A stretch of 64,000 nucleotides of DNA from Casuarina equisetifolia (GCA_028551475.1 CM052356.1:23463884-23527883), one strand, 5' to 3'. Counted from the first letter of the stretch, positions 12,701 through 25,927 are shown. The notes: generated by a model not told the origin, from the sequence alone. Made by a program: numbers and translations.

Positions 12701-14163
12701 ACCCGTTTTTGATTTATTAAAGTCTCGACCCTTCTTCCGAACTCTTTCTTCCACCTGTAATGTATCCAGCACAGAAATCACATATTCTAATCACAGAAGC
12801 TTTATTCAGTAATCAGGCGTCATTATGGGTGGGGTTCTTTTTTTTCTTTTTTTTTCCCCCCCTCTTTCCCCCCCAAGTGGACAGAATTTCATATCCTGAA
12901 GTTGAGACGGTGAACATAAAAACCATACGCCCCAGAAGTCATTACATGCGTAGCTTAAGATCAAAACGGAGAACATATTCAATTGGGAGTGTGGGGAGAG
13001 CCTTTCACATAAGTCGCAGGCTCCTTTTAGTGAGATTTACTACACTAAGTTTGTTCACTGACCAACAAGACACGCCAACTTACAATAGACGATGAATACT
13101 ATAAGTAACTGCTCACTAAAAGCAAGTAAATCTCAAAAGAAAGTTCACTTAAAGCCAGCTTTTGGAAAGCATCAGACTTCTAACTTAATTCTCTCCTTAC
13201 ATTTTTCTGAAATGCTGTATGAGAAGGATACATGCAGCTGTCAGACACTGATTAAAAGAAAAGAAAATTGACTTAATTTTCTGTATGAGGAATGTCGTAA
13301 GGTCGGCAGTAGTTGGTGATGATCAATCAGGGCAGCAAACAAGAAAGGTCTTACAGTTACCCTACACACTTAACCATACAAAGCACAAAAGCATAAACCA
13401 TCCCTAGAAAGTTTATGACGGAGTAAGCATGGTGATTCTACAGGCTTGGTTTCTTGCAGAAGAGCTATGACAGTAGAGGATCGTGTTAAAAAGATCTACC
13501 CTGATAATATTGCATCGGATTACGGAATAGGGACTTGGGCAGATGAAATTATAAAGATGTCCCAATAATTTGTATGATATTGGAAGAAGAAGAAGAAGAA
13601 GAAGAAGAAGAAGGTCTTATCCATTTAAGAGGGAAGGGAAAAGAGAAGGAAGCGAACCTTTTTGCGCATGAGCTCGGGGTCGCCGACGCTATCACCGAGA
13701 ACGGCGCGGAGCTCAGCATCGTCCTTGCAGGCGTTTTGTAGGACTCTGTTCCACTCATTCGCTCAGTCGAAAGCCAAAATAAAACATTTGGAAAAGGAAA
13801 AAGACAAAGAGTAGCTCATCACTTGGCCCAAGCAGGATAGCTATGAAGACGCTCTTGTTCGCGCTTCCTTTTCTCCTCTCGAATCTTGAGCAATCTGCGA
13901 CCTCTGGCGCGGGTTCCAGTCATTATAACTTCTTCGCTGTTGCCCATATTAGTTTTACCATTTGAGCTGTCCTTTCTAAGAAATTTCTCAGACTCATTAT
14001 CAGAAAGCGAAGCGGAGCAAATCTCTCTTCGTTTCATCATCATCTTCGCATCATTACAATCATTGTTCAAGCTGGCAGTACGAAAGATTGAATAGGGATC
14101 CATCTTTGACAAAGGATGAAACGAAGACAACATGGCAACGAACCTTTCAGAATTAGCCCACAT
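9790..14163 (-). CDS. DUF3531-family protein, probably chloroplast-targeted
   Basis: Eight exons in transcript order: 14163-13823, 13745-13658, 12754-12669, 11661-11583, 11429-11370, 10262-10141, 10049-9978 and 9892-9790 (TGA). They give 316 residues in continuous phase. The N-terminal ~110 residues are Ser-rich and basic, including KIREEKRKREQERLHSYPAW, and could contain a plastid transit peptide. The conserved domain follows: VLQNACKDD, a DPELMRKK/VEERVRKKGRDF segment, FNPLDSFIWFEFYG, VIQSWYVMGRMGAFN, MPSSFHDISDVEFQDNWGRVW and a final EEGMTNPEYGYKYFKI. This pattern matches the DUF3531 proteins of plants and cyanobacteria, whose function is not established. The exon 1/2 junction was set so that A-K-V-L-Q reads through. 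The start Met is the first in the exon 1 frame; a Met eleven codons on (MLSSFHP) is an alternative. A (GAA)n run lies in the second intron. Confidence 0.85.
12595..12615. repeat. Short (GACAGA)n run
   Basis: About three and a half copies of the hexamer GACAGA lie in the 12755-side flank of the third DUF3531-gene intron. This is a simple-sequence repeat with no evident function. Confidence 0.8.
13583..13613. repeat. (GAA)10 microsatellite in the second DUF3531-gene intron
   Basis: A perfect trinucleotide repeat of about ten units sits about 45 bp downstream of the exon 2 donor, in transcript orientation. It lies outside the predicted coding exons. Confidence 0.95.
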
Positions 14164-14866
14164 TCGGTAGAGTCCTCTGCTTCCCTTCCCTCTTCTTCAA
14201 ACAAAATCGCTCCTCATTACCTCTTACTTTTCTTGGCTGTTCTCCAGTATCTATCTTTCCGAGTAACTATGGAGGTCTCATTTTATCCAGTATCTTTGCG
14301 ACAGACAGTTCAATCATCTACACTTTATATGTTGGGACTCATTTAACAAAAGGTCAAATTCAGGTTCCTTAACAATAACGAAATGATGAATGATAAATGT
14401 AATTTCAAAATTTTTTCTCTTAAAGCCAATCATAATATAATAATTAAAAAAAGGGACCATATGACTAATCTAAAACATTGACAATACAGAAAAGTTATTC
14501 CAATTAGATTAACATTAAATTACAGTTGTTCCGTATGTTGTGCTTCTCCTACCTTTGATCGCGGTGTTCAGGAATTCCATGCATCGACTTATATGCATTT
14601 GGGAAGTCGTACAACCAGCGGTGGTTGGACAACATGGGCGTTCTTATACCGTGGTGATATGTGAAGCAAAGAAACTACAAGGAGCACACCATCAAGGGTG
14701 TCACTGGATGAGCAACTGATGGTTTTCCTGGGTTGTGTGTTGCAGCATCCTTCTTATGTTTCAGTTAATAGTGTTGTCACTAATTTCTCCTTTCGTAGCA
14801 CTGGGTCCTGCAAATCCAGGGTGAGGGTTTATGGAAAAAATATTTCTTGATCACTTGACCTCACTC
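14164..14866. other. Upstream region of the DUF3531 gene; no other gene seen
   Basis: This holds the putative promoter and 5' UTR of the minus-strand DUF3531 gene near 14164-14350, then AT-rich DNA. I see no credible coding segment. It runs into a degenerate gypsy reverse-transcriptase fragment at about 14867. Confidence 0.5.
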
Positions 14867-15142
14867 GTCATTTGGGTGCATCTTCACTTGATGATACCCT
14901 GATCGCAAGTCTAACTTAGTGAAATAAGTGACTTCCTTTAATTCATCAATTAACTCCTCTACTGTGGGAATGAGAAATCGATTCTTGATAATTTGTTTGT
15001 TAAGGGCACGATAATTTACACAAAGTTTCTAAGACCCATCTTGTTTCTTAATTAATAAAACCGGTGAAGAATATGGGCTATTGCTTGGCTGGATGATCCC
15101 GTTATCTAATAATTCATTTACTATCCTTTCAAGTTCATTCTA
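14867..15142 (-). mobile_element. Ty3/gypsy reverse-transcriptase fragment
   Basis: Minus-strand translation gives a recognisable N-terminal stretch of a Ty3/gypsy [19 protein letters not shown], an in-frame TAG where Trp is normal, LCVNYRALNKQ, then FLIPTVEELIDEL and FTKLDLRSGYHQVKMHPND. The similarity stops abruptly after MHPND and before the catalytic box, and I see no LTRs. It is a dead fragment about 1 kb downstream of the alpha-galactosidase stop. Confidence 0.9.
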
Positions 15143-16105
15143 TCAACTCTTTTGATTTTTCATCTTTTGAATGGCTTGTTGTGGATATTAGAAATAGGGA
15201 TCAATTTAGTTGATTCAAGATGGGATGTTAAACCCTAAATTTTATGGTTGGAATCTCATTAATTCATTACTAAGTTAGTTGGCTAAACAAGAGAGAAAGG
15301 GCTTGCTTTTGTATAAATAAAGAAGGCATTATTTGTTTGTACTCTTGACTGCACTGTTTAGTAGCCTTACTTCATTATAGGTGAATTATTTTTAGTAGAT
15401 TATTATAGTTAGAACTATAGAAGTTAACAATCAAGTAAATGATCAATAATATTTTGTTCTACAAAAACATAAAGTGACCTATGTAGAAAAGGAAATGATA
15501 TCATCCAAAGTATGGTGAACAAGAAAAATGACTTATGGAGATATCACTGAAGTCCATGCCTCTTCAATTAACTATGAACGGTTTAAAAATAATGATTTTT
15601 TGATATGTTGAGATGGTTTTCCTTTATAAATGAAAATGTCTTCTTTTTAAGGATTAATTTTTTTAAAAAATTATTTTTTAATATAATATTAGAATCTAAA
15701 TTTAAGTAATATTTTCATCCTTCTTGGATAAACATTCATAAATTTCTTGTGCTTGGAACAAAAAATAAAATAAAATTAACAACATCAATAATTATCTCAC
15801 ATTATTAAAATCTTGACTTGGTACCTTACTAATATAGTATCTCTAATTTTTAAGAGAGGAGGATCATAAATTTTTTGCATTATTCCAGGGGTAATTCTCA
15901 CCATATATGCATGCATGCGAAAAGGAACAGGAAAAGGAAAGCTTTGCTTTCTCCCTTTTGCCTTTTTATTTCCAAAAAATTTCCTTGCAATAAGACAGTC
16001 TAGATCTTAAAATCTCACTTTGTCATCAGGTAACTTGGCATCGAAAGATACAATCAAGGAGAGCCATGGCATCATGTACTTGAGGGAAAATTAATTTCAT
16101 TAACA
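15143..16105. other. AT-rich intergenic DNA downstream of the alpha-galactosidase gene
   Basis: No gene recognised. The stretch is strongly AT-rich, for example the A/T run near 15655-15690. It should contain the 3' UTR of the minus-strand alpha-galactosidase gene at its right end. Confidence 0.5.
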
Positions 16106-19100
16106 TTAAGCAATTGGCTTCAACACGTACATTTTGCATGCATGAAAATCCACGGAGGCTGTCAAGTTTCCAACAAATCGTGTCTTCAACGTCTTGTGCT
16201 GCAAGAAGACAAGTGTGTTAGAGAGTATCTAAGTATACAGATGCCCCACAAGTGCAATGAAAGTGGTAGAAATTAAATGAAAACGAAGATATGTATATCG
16301 GAAGTACCTCCCAAAGATCTCTTGCTTCAACAACACTGCCTTCGGGAATTCCAATGTCATCCCAGTTGGCTGTAATTGAAGAGCGCAAAAAACTACGGTT
16401 GACTAGAAGCAAAGCTACTCTATAGCCTGAAAGTGGCCCTGCCCAAATCTGTTGCAAATGAAAACATAATCACATTTTGCATTTCTGACTGAAGAGAGCC
16501 AAAGCAGAGACGCATCAATAAGAGATTTTGGGCAACTTTACCTCAAGATCACCTTCACTCCTAACCTTTTTTGCTTGTACACCAAGAGAATCTGTTTTAA
16601 ATCATTTAGGAAGTCCAATATTAGCACCATTAATGCATAGTATTTCCCTGATGGGAAGAATTCATTACAATGCCCAATTCTTGTGAGCTTACCTTGATTA
16701 ACGGCAATGACCTCTTTATTGAAAACGATTTCCTTTGTCTCTTTTGTCATGTTCCTCAGATCGCAACCAAGGAGAAGGGGAGCCTGCAAAACCATGATAT
16801 TTAAACAAACCGATGGCCAAAATATGCTTTCTTCTAAAACACAGCATCAAGAACGAGAACTGCCTACAATACCTTGGAAATAGCCCATATACTGAAGTGA
16901 ACTATATATTCATCCTTTGTCATCCCTCCGTTTCCCACCTCAAGCATATCAGGGTCTATTGGAAATCAAGCAGAGAAATACAATAAGTTTCTAGGAAAAA
17001 AATACACTATATGCTAAATTCATATTTAATAGTAGCGTGCCATGGCTGTTGTAGGAGAATACTAACCATTCCAGCCACCCGGTCTGGCAAGCTGTGCGTA
17101 TACTTCATTCATGTCTGCTCTGGAGACCATGCTGTGGAAGCACACCCCAAAAGAAATTAATGAGGATTTAAACCATCATTTAGAAACACAAACAGAAAAA
17201 TGAATTTGATCTACCTCTCCCATGTATCCATGATGTCATTAGTAGTTCTCCAGCTATTTCCTACTTTAAACCCCCATTCAGCAGGATGCAAGTCTCCCCT
17301 AGTATAGAAAAACATACAAACAGATCAGACAAAGCAGTCGTCTTGGGAGTCAATTTTGATACTCTGATCAGAAATCATAGCCACAGAGATAGGAATACCA
17401 TTCACAGAGCGAGAAAAAGATTGGGCGGCCTGCTTTCATCAGTGCTCGGGTCATGACTGGGTATCTAACAGAAGAAGAAACATTTTATACCCTTACATAT
17501 CAGTGTTGGAACAAATATGTACAGAAAAAGGAAAAGGAAAGAAAAGAACGAGCAATAATTCATCCTTTACTTGTGAAATCAATGTTATTTTGATTATTCT
17601 ACCTTACAGTTGGCTTCGTTCCGTCATTGTTACAGTTATCATACTTCAAATAATCAATACCCTGCAAAAGAGTTCATTCTCGGGATTGTGAACGACTATA
17701 ATTTCATCAATCGAAGCTCCTACGAACAAAGTAAACATCAGAGTCCCATATGGCAACTAGATTTCCCACCCATGAAGCAAATGTTTTGGCATCTTTCTCC
17801 TCGTGCCCAAGTGAGCCAGGCATAGTTTTGCTACAAGTGAAATACCTGCAAAGTGGAGGTGAATGCATCCATTGTTTAGATATAGCACTGCAAGGGACTC
17901 TTGTTTATTGAACAATAACTAGGCAACAAATATCTGCGTTAGGGCTTAGGAGACTCATGTTACCCTGCATCTGAGTAGATTCCAAGCTTAAGACCCTTGC
18001 TGTGAACATAGTCTGCAAGAGCTTTGATGCCAGATGGAAATGTTGAGTTTTTAGGCACTAGATTACCCTGGAAAGTGAAATTCAAACTTAAGTATAATTA
18101 TATCTTCTCCATTAAAGAGTTCCGAAAGCTTGTATTCTTTTTACTGCAATAAATTATACCTTTTTGTCACGAGCTATTTCAGCCCAGCAGTCATCTGGCA
18201 AAGAAGAAATAACAGTTCGGCTCAGCTTCTTGTTCCCACAGTGCTAAAGGAAAGTAAACATTCATAATAAAAGATAGACTATAAGACGTATGCCACATAC
18301 CTATATTAACATAGGTATATCCAAGCTTTGAAAGACCAGTGGAGATCAGAGCATCAGCTGTCAAACCAGGGAAGCAATTGTTGTTATAAATCAACCTCAC
18401 CCACTTTAAAAGAAGCATTTCACTGTTGTACAACTTCAAATCTGACAGAACTTCTTAAAAAATGAGATAGGAGAGAGAACTGAATTCCTCACCAGATGAT
18501 GAAAATAAAAAGTAAACACTGAAGATGGAGAAAAGGGGTTCACGGTTAAAAGTTACAGGAGTCCGTAGAATTTGAGTAGAAAATTTACCTGTTTCTCTGA
18601 TCATTTTCTCATCTATACTGCAGCCAAAGTGATTCCAACTGTTCCACCTTCACAAAAAGAAAACATATTAATCCCATATTTTTATTTGTTAAGCCTTTTA
18701 TTTTGGCTTGTTCACCTAAACAAAGAGAGAGATCATAAATTGATTTTAACAATTACATGTTAATGCAAAAAGAGATCAAATGTGATCATAAGAGAACTGC
18801 AAATCTGGACAATCTTGTCCTGGTGAACTGTTTATTTTAATACAACAATACACCAATAGAAATTCAGATTTCAATTCTTATGATGCTACATGTAGATAGA
18901 TAAGGACCGCAAAGGTTAATTAATCAGTGGCTGATTTGATCGCATCAGTACGTCCATAACAGATGGCCTTGATCTAATTAGAAATATGTGGGTTGAGTAT
19001 ACACCAGTTGGGTGCTTCTGGATACTAACAACCCCACATACTCAGCTCTACTATGCAGAAAGAGATGTGGATCTGATCTGATCAGCTTTGTCACATTTCC

Positions 19101-19407
19101 ATTCATCTGTCACACCAAGCAATAGGAGCTAACGAAGAAATTACAGCAATCAAAGTAAGAGAAAGGAAAGACAGAGAGAAGCTTATATATATGTGATGCT
19201 GCAGTACCCCATGGGAGGAGTCAAGCCAAGTCCATTGGCAAGCATGCTCCGCCTGAGCTTCTCCTCGTAGTACTCGTACTTCCTATTCTTAGCCACCGAC
19301 AGCCTTGCCGTCGTTTTAGAAAACGAGCATAACATCAACACCAACATCGAAGCAACCAAGACCACTCCCCTTCTCTCCATTCTCATTGCTTCTCTACGCT
19401 TCACCAA
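16106..19407 (-). CDS. AGAL: Alpha-galactosidase, glycoside hydrolase family 27
   Basis: Hydrolyses terminal alpha-1,6-galactosyl residues of raffinose-family sugars, galactomannan or galactolipids; secreted or apoplastic in plants. Fifteen exons in transcript order: 19407-19208, 18647-18589, 18357-18301, 18194-18160, 18067-17964, 17845-17770, 17661-17603, 17464-17399, 17298-17215, 17131-17067, 16955-16873, 16783-16693, 16591-16542, 16448-16308 and 16198-16106 (TAA). They give 420 residues, a normal length for the family. A hydrophobic signal peptide ([16 protein letters not shown]) is followed by [39 protein letters not shown] and GIYSDAG. The nucleophile is D185 in YLKYDNCNN and the acid/base is D240 in [12 protein letters not shown]. 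Their spacing of 55 equals that in rice alpha-galactosidase. [17 protein letters not shown] and the C-terminal beta-sandwich are complete. Three Mets compete as start (residues 1, 8 and 10); the third sits closest to the signal peptide. Confidence 0.96.
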
Positions 19408-19523
19408 CTATCTCTCTGCCACTCAACTAAACAAGCAGCAATGTTGGACGCATATACAGAACTAGCTCTAAAGGATAAAGCCTACTGACTCTGGCTTCTT
19501 GGGAGACCGGACTCACAGTGCCG

Positions 19524-19530
19524 ATTTATA
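19524..19530 (-). promoter_or_regulatory. Possible TATA box of the alpha-galactosidase gene
   Basis: On the minus strand the sequence reads CTATAAATC, about 117 bp upstream of the first ATG. That spacing would put a start site near 19,495 and a 5' UTR of about 90 bases. It is a consensus match only. Confidence 0.45.
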
Positions 19531-22291
19531 GTCAGAGACACTCTCTTGCTTGGTGTGATACCCAATTTACCCTTTTGCTTTCTCCGAAGTCGAGAACTTT
19601 GAGGCGTATGTTGGTCATCTGGTTTGGTCTTATTCTAATCCTTCACGAGGATCATGAACTATTATTAGATAAAGTAGAGCCGGGGGGATGAATGTACTGA
19701 AAACCCGATATGCAGGTGTAAAAAATCATTAACGTCTAGTAATGATGGATACGACTGTTAAGGTATAAAGATAGTAACAAGAGGCATTAGGATAACTACG
19801 ATGTGAGCTGGTGGATAAGGCCTCCTGATAGGCGATCTATATGATCATCTGCATGTGTGATTGCCATATTCATTGTAGAAGGCCATTATTATGGGTAATC
19901 TGTACAAGGATTCAATTAATGACATGAAAAATACTTGAATTTTGGACGTAGACTTTAGCAGTGAACCTCTTTATGACAAACAGATTCGTTTTGCAAGTTC
20001 ATTATTTAAAAAGGTTCGAGTTAATGACATTTACAACACTCGATTTCTTGATGTATATCTTATGTAGTTGTTCTTATCCTTTATTGACAACAAGATTCCT
20101 CGTGTAGGTAATCTGTCACTTTTCAGAACTATCATCCTCTCTGATAGTTCTTTCTTGTACTTCCAGGCAGTTCGATTGCGACAAGCTATAAGCTTAGGGA
20201 AAACACCGGTTGAAGCAGGGCGCTCGCGTACTCCAGAAACTGGATGAGATTGATTAATGTGATACTGACCTACCCAGATTAATTTATGTGGAAATTGATG
20301 TTCTAATTGGGTCCATAACTCTATTATACAAGCTCAATCCAGGCGAACCTGCATCCACAAAGAAGATGATGGCAGGCCGACCTGCATCCATTACAGTAGA
20401 TGGAATGCTAGTATTGGAAACAATAATGTAGCTTTTCAGAGTAGGTACGTTCTGCAAATTAAGGGCGGTGAGAAAGGACCGTGACTGAAAGGCAGAGTTC
20501 AACTCGTCAATCCAACCATTTTTCTTTATAGGGACCAATAGGGACTACTCTTGTCATCTATTTCACTACTTTTTCTTAGACCCCAGAGTATAAAATTCGC
20601 AATGTATGGTTGTGAACAGAAGACTCCACGAACTTGACTTGGGTTCAGCTGAGTGATTCCGTCGATATGCGCATGGCATGGAGGAAGATTCCCAGTTACG
20701 TCTCGAAAACGAAAAGCAAAAGATAAACACAATAATTAATTTAGATTTGGGCAAGGCCAGAAAGAAAATGAAAGATTTCTCGACTGTTCCATCCACAAAT
20801 CCAGACTTTTTTGGCGTTTCGTGTATTGCGAGTTATGTCGATTCAGAGAGAATTAATTCCGTTGAAAATAAGAGGAAGTTTGCCCATTTTGACTGGAGTA
20901 TTAAGTGTTGAATGGCGAACGAGGAAGATTATTCAAAGATAATGTCTGACTAAATAAAAATGAAAATCGAAGACTTGTGGGCTGTTTCGTGGATTTCTGT
21001 TTGCTCTCTTGTCGCCTGTGTCGGTCCGCCTCGGTGATGCCCGATGAAGCCAATGATGGTCGGGCATGGAGAATCCCGGGGAAAAATAAACAAGGACGGC
21101 ATGATTGAGACTGGAAGAATATGCCAAGGATAAAAGGGGTGAACCTTTTGACTCATGGTTGGATTAGGGAATGCTGGGCTAACCCCCTCATTCCTCTTTC
21201 ATGCGAGAGCCATTCTCACTTGCTGACAACCTTCTCTTCCATCACCCCTCGTTGAGACTCTGACCTTTGTCCTGGAACCTACCTAATCAATCCCGTCCAC
21301 GTCCTAACTCGCCCAACCTAACCTTCAACCAAGCGATGGGCTACGCTTCAGCCATTAGCAACTTCCATCACTTAAAACCGTCGTGAGGGTTGAGTCCTTG
21401 CCTAATGCTAGGATGCTTGTAGCTCAGTTGACGGGTCCAAACTCCCATCATTGATGTGTCAAATTTCCTTTGGATCGGGCTTTGGCAGGGGAAATTCTAA
21501 GAGACCCAATCTCATTACTCCTGAATTTCCTTTGTATCTTATGACGCAGGGGAAACATCAGACTGGCTATCGAGAAAAACTGATACCAGACTTGTTAAAC
21601 ACTTTCGATTATAGAGAGCTTTGGTGGCAGACCTAAATGTGATAATGTCACGTATGACAATAGGAAGTAAGTTATTTCTAGACGCATTTATCCATTTGCG
21701 ACCAACACTATATATAGTACTTATGAGTGCCCATGACCAAGTTGGAAAATGATGAGTTCCCATGTAGCGGGAGATTCCAAAACGGGAACAGAGGAATAGC
21801 AGCATTAGATCTGCCTTAAATAATGCCGCTTATCTTAGGTTCTCCATATAAAGCCAATCATGCACTTGATTATGAAGTAAACTTTCTTTTCCGGGGAAAA
21901 CAAAAGGCATGAAAAACTATCTTATGACGCAGGGAAAACAACAGCGAAATTATCTATTATATATAAAAGGCATGAAGAAAAACAAAACAGTTGAAAAACT
22001 AAAGGGTACAGGAACCCTGCAACATCACATTGAAAACTGGAATGAAAAATGGGATCCAATGTTACAAACATCATACTTAAGTCATCACATGCCGACATGT
22101 TAAAGGAAAGCCCCGACTCTTATTTCTACCAGGCCAGTTGCATAACATTAGCCGACCGTAAAAATAAAGCAATAAAAGGCTAGAGGTACCCTCCAACATA
22201 GCTCAAGAAAGAGGTGAATATGGCGCAAGCATAGATGAGAAAAAAGTGAAAAATACGTCGACTAGATGCCACACATAATCTGCATACCATA
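19531..22291. other. 2.8-kb intergenic region without a recognised gene
   Basis: This lies between the alpha-galactosidase promoter and the pyruvate kinase stop. Several open frames of 60-88 codons exist on both strands (20.3-21.8 kb), but none matches a family I know and none shows convincing splice-linked partners. A ~24-bp motif beginning CTTATGACGCAGGG occurs twice (21539-21562 and 21921-21944). The right end near 22,100-22,291 should hold the pyruvate kinase 3' UTR. Confidence 0.5.
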
Positions 22292-25200
22292 TTACTTCAC
22301 GATGCAGATCTTAATCACTGAAGCCACTCCAATACGATGGAGTGCCACCACCGCATCACCGGGATTGCACAATCCCTTCTGTGTTGCCGACTTCAGTGCA
22401 GCTTCCAAAATCTCCTCGGTGGATTCTGCATCAGTGGCCTTGGCAGATCCTTCGGCCAGTAGAGGAATCAAACCCCGGTATATCAGGCTATGCCTTGCCG
22501 GTGTCTCATCACTGCAGGTCCAATCAAATGAGTCTGTCGTCAAAACTGGAACAACTACTGACAGGATTGGAACAGCTGGGCGGTACTTGGCAACCAACTT
22601 GGCCGTGCTTCCTCCTCGTGTCAGCACAACAATGAGTTTCGCTCTGGCCTTGTTAGCAGTCCGAACAGCAGAAGATGCAAGACTCTCCAACGGGCTCATT
22701 GGAAGTGGAGTTGACCTAATCATCTCCTTAAAGACAGCCCCATAGTCAAGGGAAGACTCTGACTCGATGCAAATTCGAGCCATAATCTTCACGGCCAGTT
22801 CTGGGTAAGCCCCAGCTGCACTCTCCCCACTGAGCATGACACAGTCAGTTCCATCAAGGACAGCATTAGCCACATCAGTGGCTTCAGCACGAGTTGGTCT
22901 GGGAGACTTGATCATTGATTCAAGCATCTGAGTAGCAGTGACTACAGGCTTGCCCACAAGATTACACTTATATATCATCATTTTCTGAGCCAAGAAGATT
23001 TTCTCCACTGGAATCTCCATTCCGAGATCACCACGGGCAACCATGAAAGAGTCTGTCTCACGCAAGATCTCATCGAAGTTGATGACTCCCTCCTGGTTCT
23101 CAACCTGGAAAGAACCACGGCAGTCAAACAATCACGAACCAACCAACTAAAAGAAATGTGCTATATCAACTTGTAAAACTTGACCAGCTAAACAGAAAAA
23201 TTAAGGTAACAACACTCAAACAAGCATAATAGTGGCGGCCACCATGTGTCTAAGCAAATTAGAAGTTTTCCAAAATCACATGCATATTGAAAGAATAGCT
23301 AGGATCACACACATAAACACCAAGGATCCAAGCATGAGTCTCCAAATGAGATGCCACATCAGCAAAGAATAGCTCGCTTCTTCCAAAAAATAAAAAACAG
23401 TAAGCATTTAATTTAAACATCAAGGATGTTATTTATGGGAATGATAGGGCAACTGGACATTGTGAGGGATAACAAACATACCTTCGACATCAATTGTATA
23501 TTCTTGGAATGGGGCCCAAGAACCTTTCGGACATTAACGAGATCTGAACCTTTGCGTACAAATGACAGAGCAATCATATCAATTTTGTTGGGAACACCCC
23601 ATTGCAGAATATCTTCCTTGTCTTTGTCCGTCAAAGTGGGAAGATCCACTACAATACCAGGGAGATTAACATTTTTCCTCTCACCGAGCATGGCAGTGTT
23701 CTCACAGCGGCATCTCACAGTCCCAGCACCTGGATCACAAGACAAGACAGTGAGGGTAATGGTTCCATCTGCACACAAGATGGTGTTTCCAGGCTTCAAG
23801 TCCACAGCAAGTTTTTTGTAGCTCATGCAGATCATATTCTCATCGCCCTTGATGGTGTAATCAGTGGATATGGTGATTTCCTGGCCTTCTTTAAGTTGAA
23901 CAGGTTTTCCATCCTTAAGAAAACCAGTTCGAATCTCTGGTCCCTGCATTAACAAAGTGGAATGGAAACAGTCCGGTTATTGCTCAACAACAAGTTGAGA
24001 AAGTGTGAGAAAGCTACACTTATAAGTAGCAACACCAAATGAGAAATTAGGGTAGATACGTATGGAATTTTTACCAAATCTAAGACAACATCCAGTGTAG
24101 AAACAGAATAAGATGAGAGTTACAAACCTGGCAAGCCAGAAACATAAAAGCCAAGCATTCACAACCAGGATTGATCCAAAATGACACAAAGGACAAATGT
24201 ATGATTGCTTTCATATCTACAAATCGAAATTTTGAAAACATTTTTAATTTTTAGTTCCATGTAAGATGCATAAAATGGAGCTGATTACAACCCAGCAACG
24301 GTATCAATGAGTCTTAGAATAATGATGAAGTTTTGATCGGAAATTCAAAAAACCGTCTGGCACATACCATGTTTTCAAACCTCATTACATATAGGAGGTA
24401 TAGGACTTGCCACTGAACCATAGGTCAAATGGAACCTCCTCTTCTGCGGAGAGAAGAGTGGACATTGAAATTGCGGGTTTAGTACATGTGTGCAACTTAT
24501 AAATGAAAAAGGAGAGAGAAATCACAGAAAGTGAGGGTCTTCCGTTCGCATTGAAGTCTTTCTCAAACAGTCCTGCAATTTTTCCTGTTAGAAAAGCGTT
24601 AACCAATTATAACTCCAAAGGTAGCTCTGTTTTCTAACCACTAATTCACAACATGACCGCATTATCACATTATCTCTAGATGGTGTGGACGGCCATATAC
24701 GTGCATAAAGCAAGCATCAAATAGCTAAACTACCTATTGTCAGTTTTTCCTTTACGCGTTGGGGAGACTGCTTTCAAACCAATAATTTTTACCTCTTCAT
24801 TAGCTTGGAATGAAGAGCATGGGGTTCGAAAGCTCTAAAGTTCATCAATTGCTTAACGAACAGCATAAAAAAGCACACAATCTTCAAAATCAATCGTTTA
24901 ATCGAACACATGTAGAAAAAGCAGTATGAACACAAAGAGTTTCACATGCGGTTCTATCGATGTTTTGTGTCCTGGACTAACTCATAATTTTCTTTGGCAG
25001 AAGGAAATACTCTGTCCCTCAGAACTCTTAAGTCAACACACGATAACCATTGCAAATCATAATTTTGATAGTTTCACTCTATTTAAATAATCACAGTAAC
25101 GGTAAATTTATGCTCCTCAGCAGCAGCTTCTTCCCCTCTCTTCCCGTTTCTTTAGTTTTTGGATAACTGCTTTTGATCTGTTGGCCGGAAATTGGAGAGT

Positions 25201-25927
25201 AAAGCATAAATATTTCATCAAGTATGATCTTTTCACGACACTTTGTAAAGTCTTGATAGGATTTGAGTGTCCCTAAATCTAAAAGCACGGTTTCAAACTT
25301 ATGAAAGGTAAATAAGGAAACTCTTATACTTGTTATGTTAAGCTCAACGGGATATATTTAAACTGTTTGTCGCGTAATTCCTAGTCTTATTAGACTGTTT
25401 GACCTTTTTAAATTGACAAACAGACGATCTCAAGAAGGTATGATGGTATATGGTAATCCACATACATGGTACCATACCTTTACCAGGCAATTTGAGCATT
25501 ATTGTGAGACAAACCGCTGAAGCTCAACCACATATCCTCCCAGAAAACGAGAACCCGAGAGATCAATCGATCAGTCAAAATTTAGAGCCCCAGCATCGCA
25601 AAGAAACACAAAGAGAGAAGAATAAGGTGAGAAAACAGAAGGCAAAGAGGAAGGGGGAAAACAAAGGACCTTGGTATCAAGCATGAGGGCGCAGAGAATC
25701 TGAGTGTTGTGCATGGCAACCCTAAGATTGTTGAGCGTCTCCTGATGGTACTCGTGAGTGCCATGCGAGAAATTGAAGCGGGCAACGTTCATCCCAGCCC
25801 TGAGAAGCTTCTCGAGCATGGACACTGACCTTGACGCCGGACCCAGCGTGCACACGATCTTCGTCTTCGGCACACGGCCATCGTTCGGAAGCTCCTTCAA
25901 GATCCCCTCTATGTCGATGTTCGCCAT
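22292..25927 (-). CDS. Pyruvate kinase, cytosolic isozyme
   Basis: Catalyses phosphoenolpyruvate + ADP to pyruvate + ATP, the last step of glycolysis. Three exons in phase 0: 25927-25670, 23943-23482 and 23104-22292 (TAA). They give 510 residues, the usual length of plant cytosolic PK with no transit peptide. Exon 1 has KTKIVCTLGPASRS and NVARFNFSHGTHEYH (phosphate and K+ site). Exon 2 has GPEIRTGFL, the B-domain, IALSFVRKGSD and ends with catalytic Lys240. Exon 3 opens with VENQEG and carries FMVARGDLGMEIP (metal/PEP site), VTATQMLESM and DCVMLSGESAAGAYP. The regulatory C-domain ends in HRIGVASVIKICIVK. All active-site motifs look intact. The first intron is long (1.7 kb) and follows the N-terminal exon. 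The neighbour upstream is the 3' end of the WDR26-type gene, same strand. Confidence 0.97.

Noticed and set aside
12760..13095. 111-codon plus-strand frame with a poly-Phe segment
   Set aside because: The Phe run encodes a poly-T tract in an intron of the opposite-strand DUF3531 gene.
20284..21156. Cluster of minus-strand frames as a possible gene
   Set aside because: Frames overlap in different phases, share no family motif, and I could not link them by splice sites. It might be organellar or repeat-derived, but I could not identify a source.
22266..23821. Long plus-strand frames opposite pyruvate kinase
   Set aside because: They are antisense shadows of highly conserved PK exons. Codon bias of the real gene leaves the other strand open.
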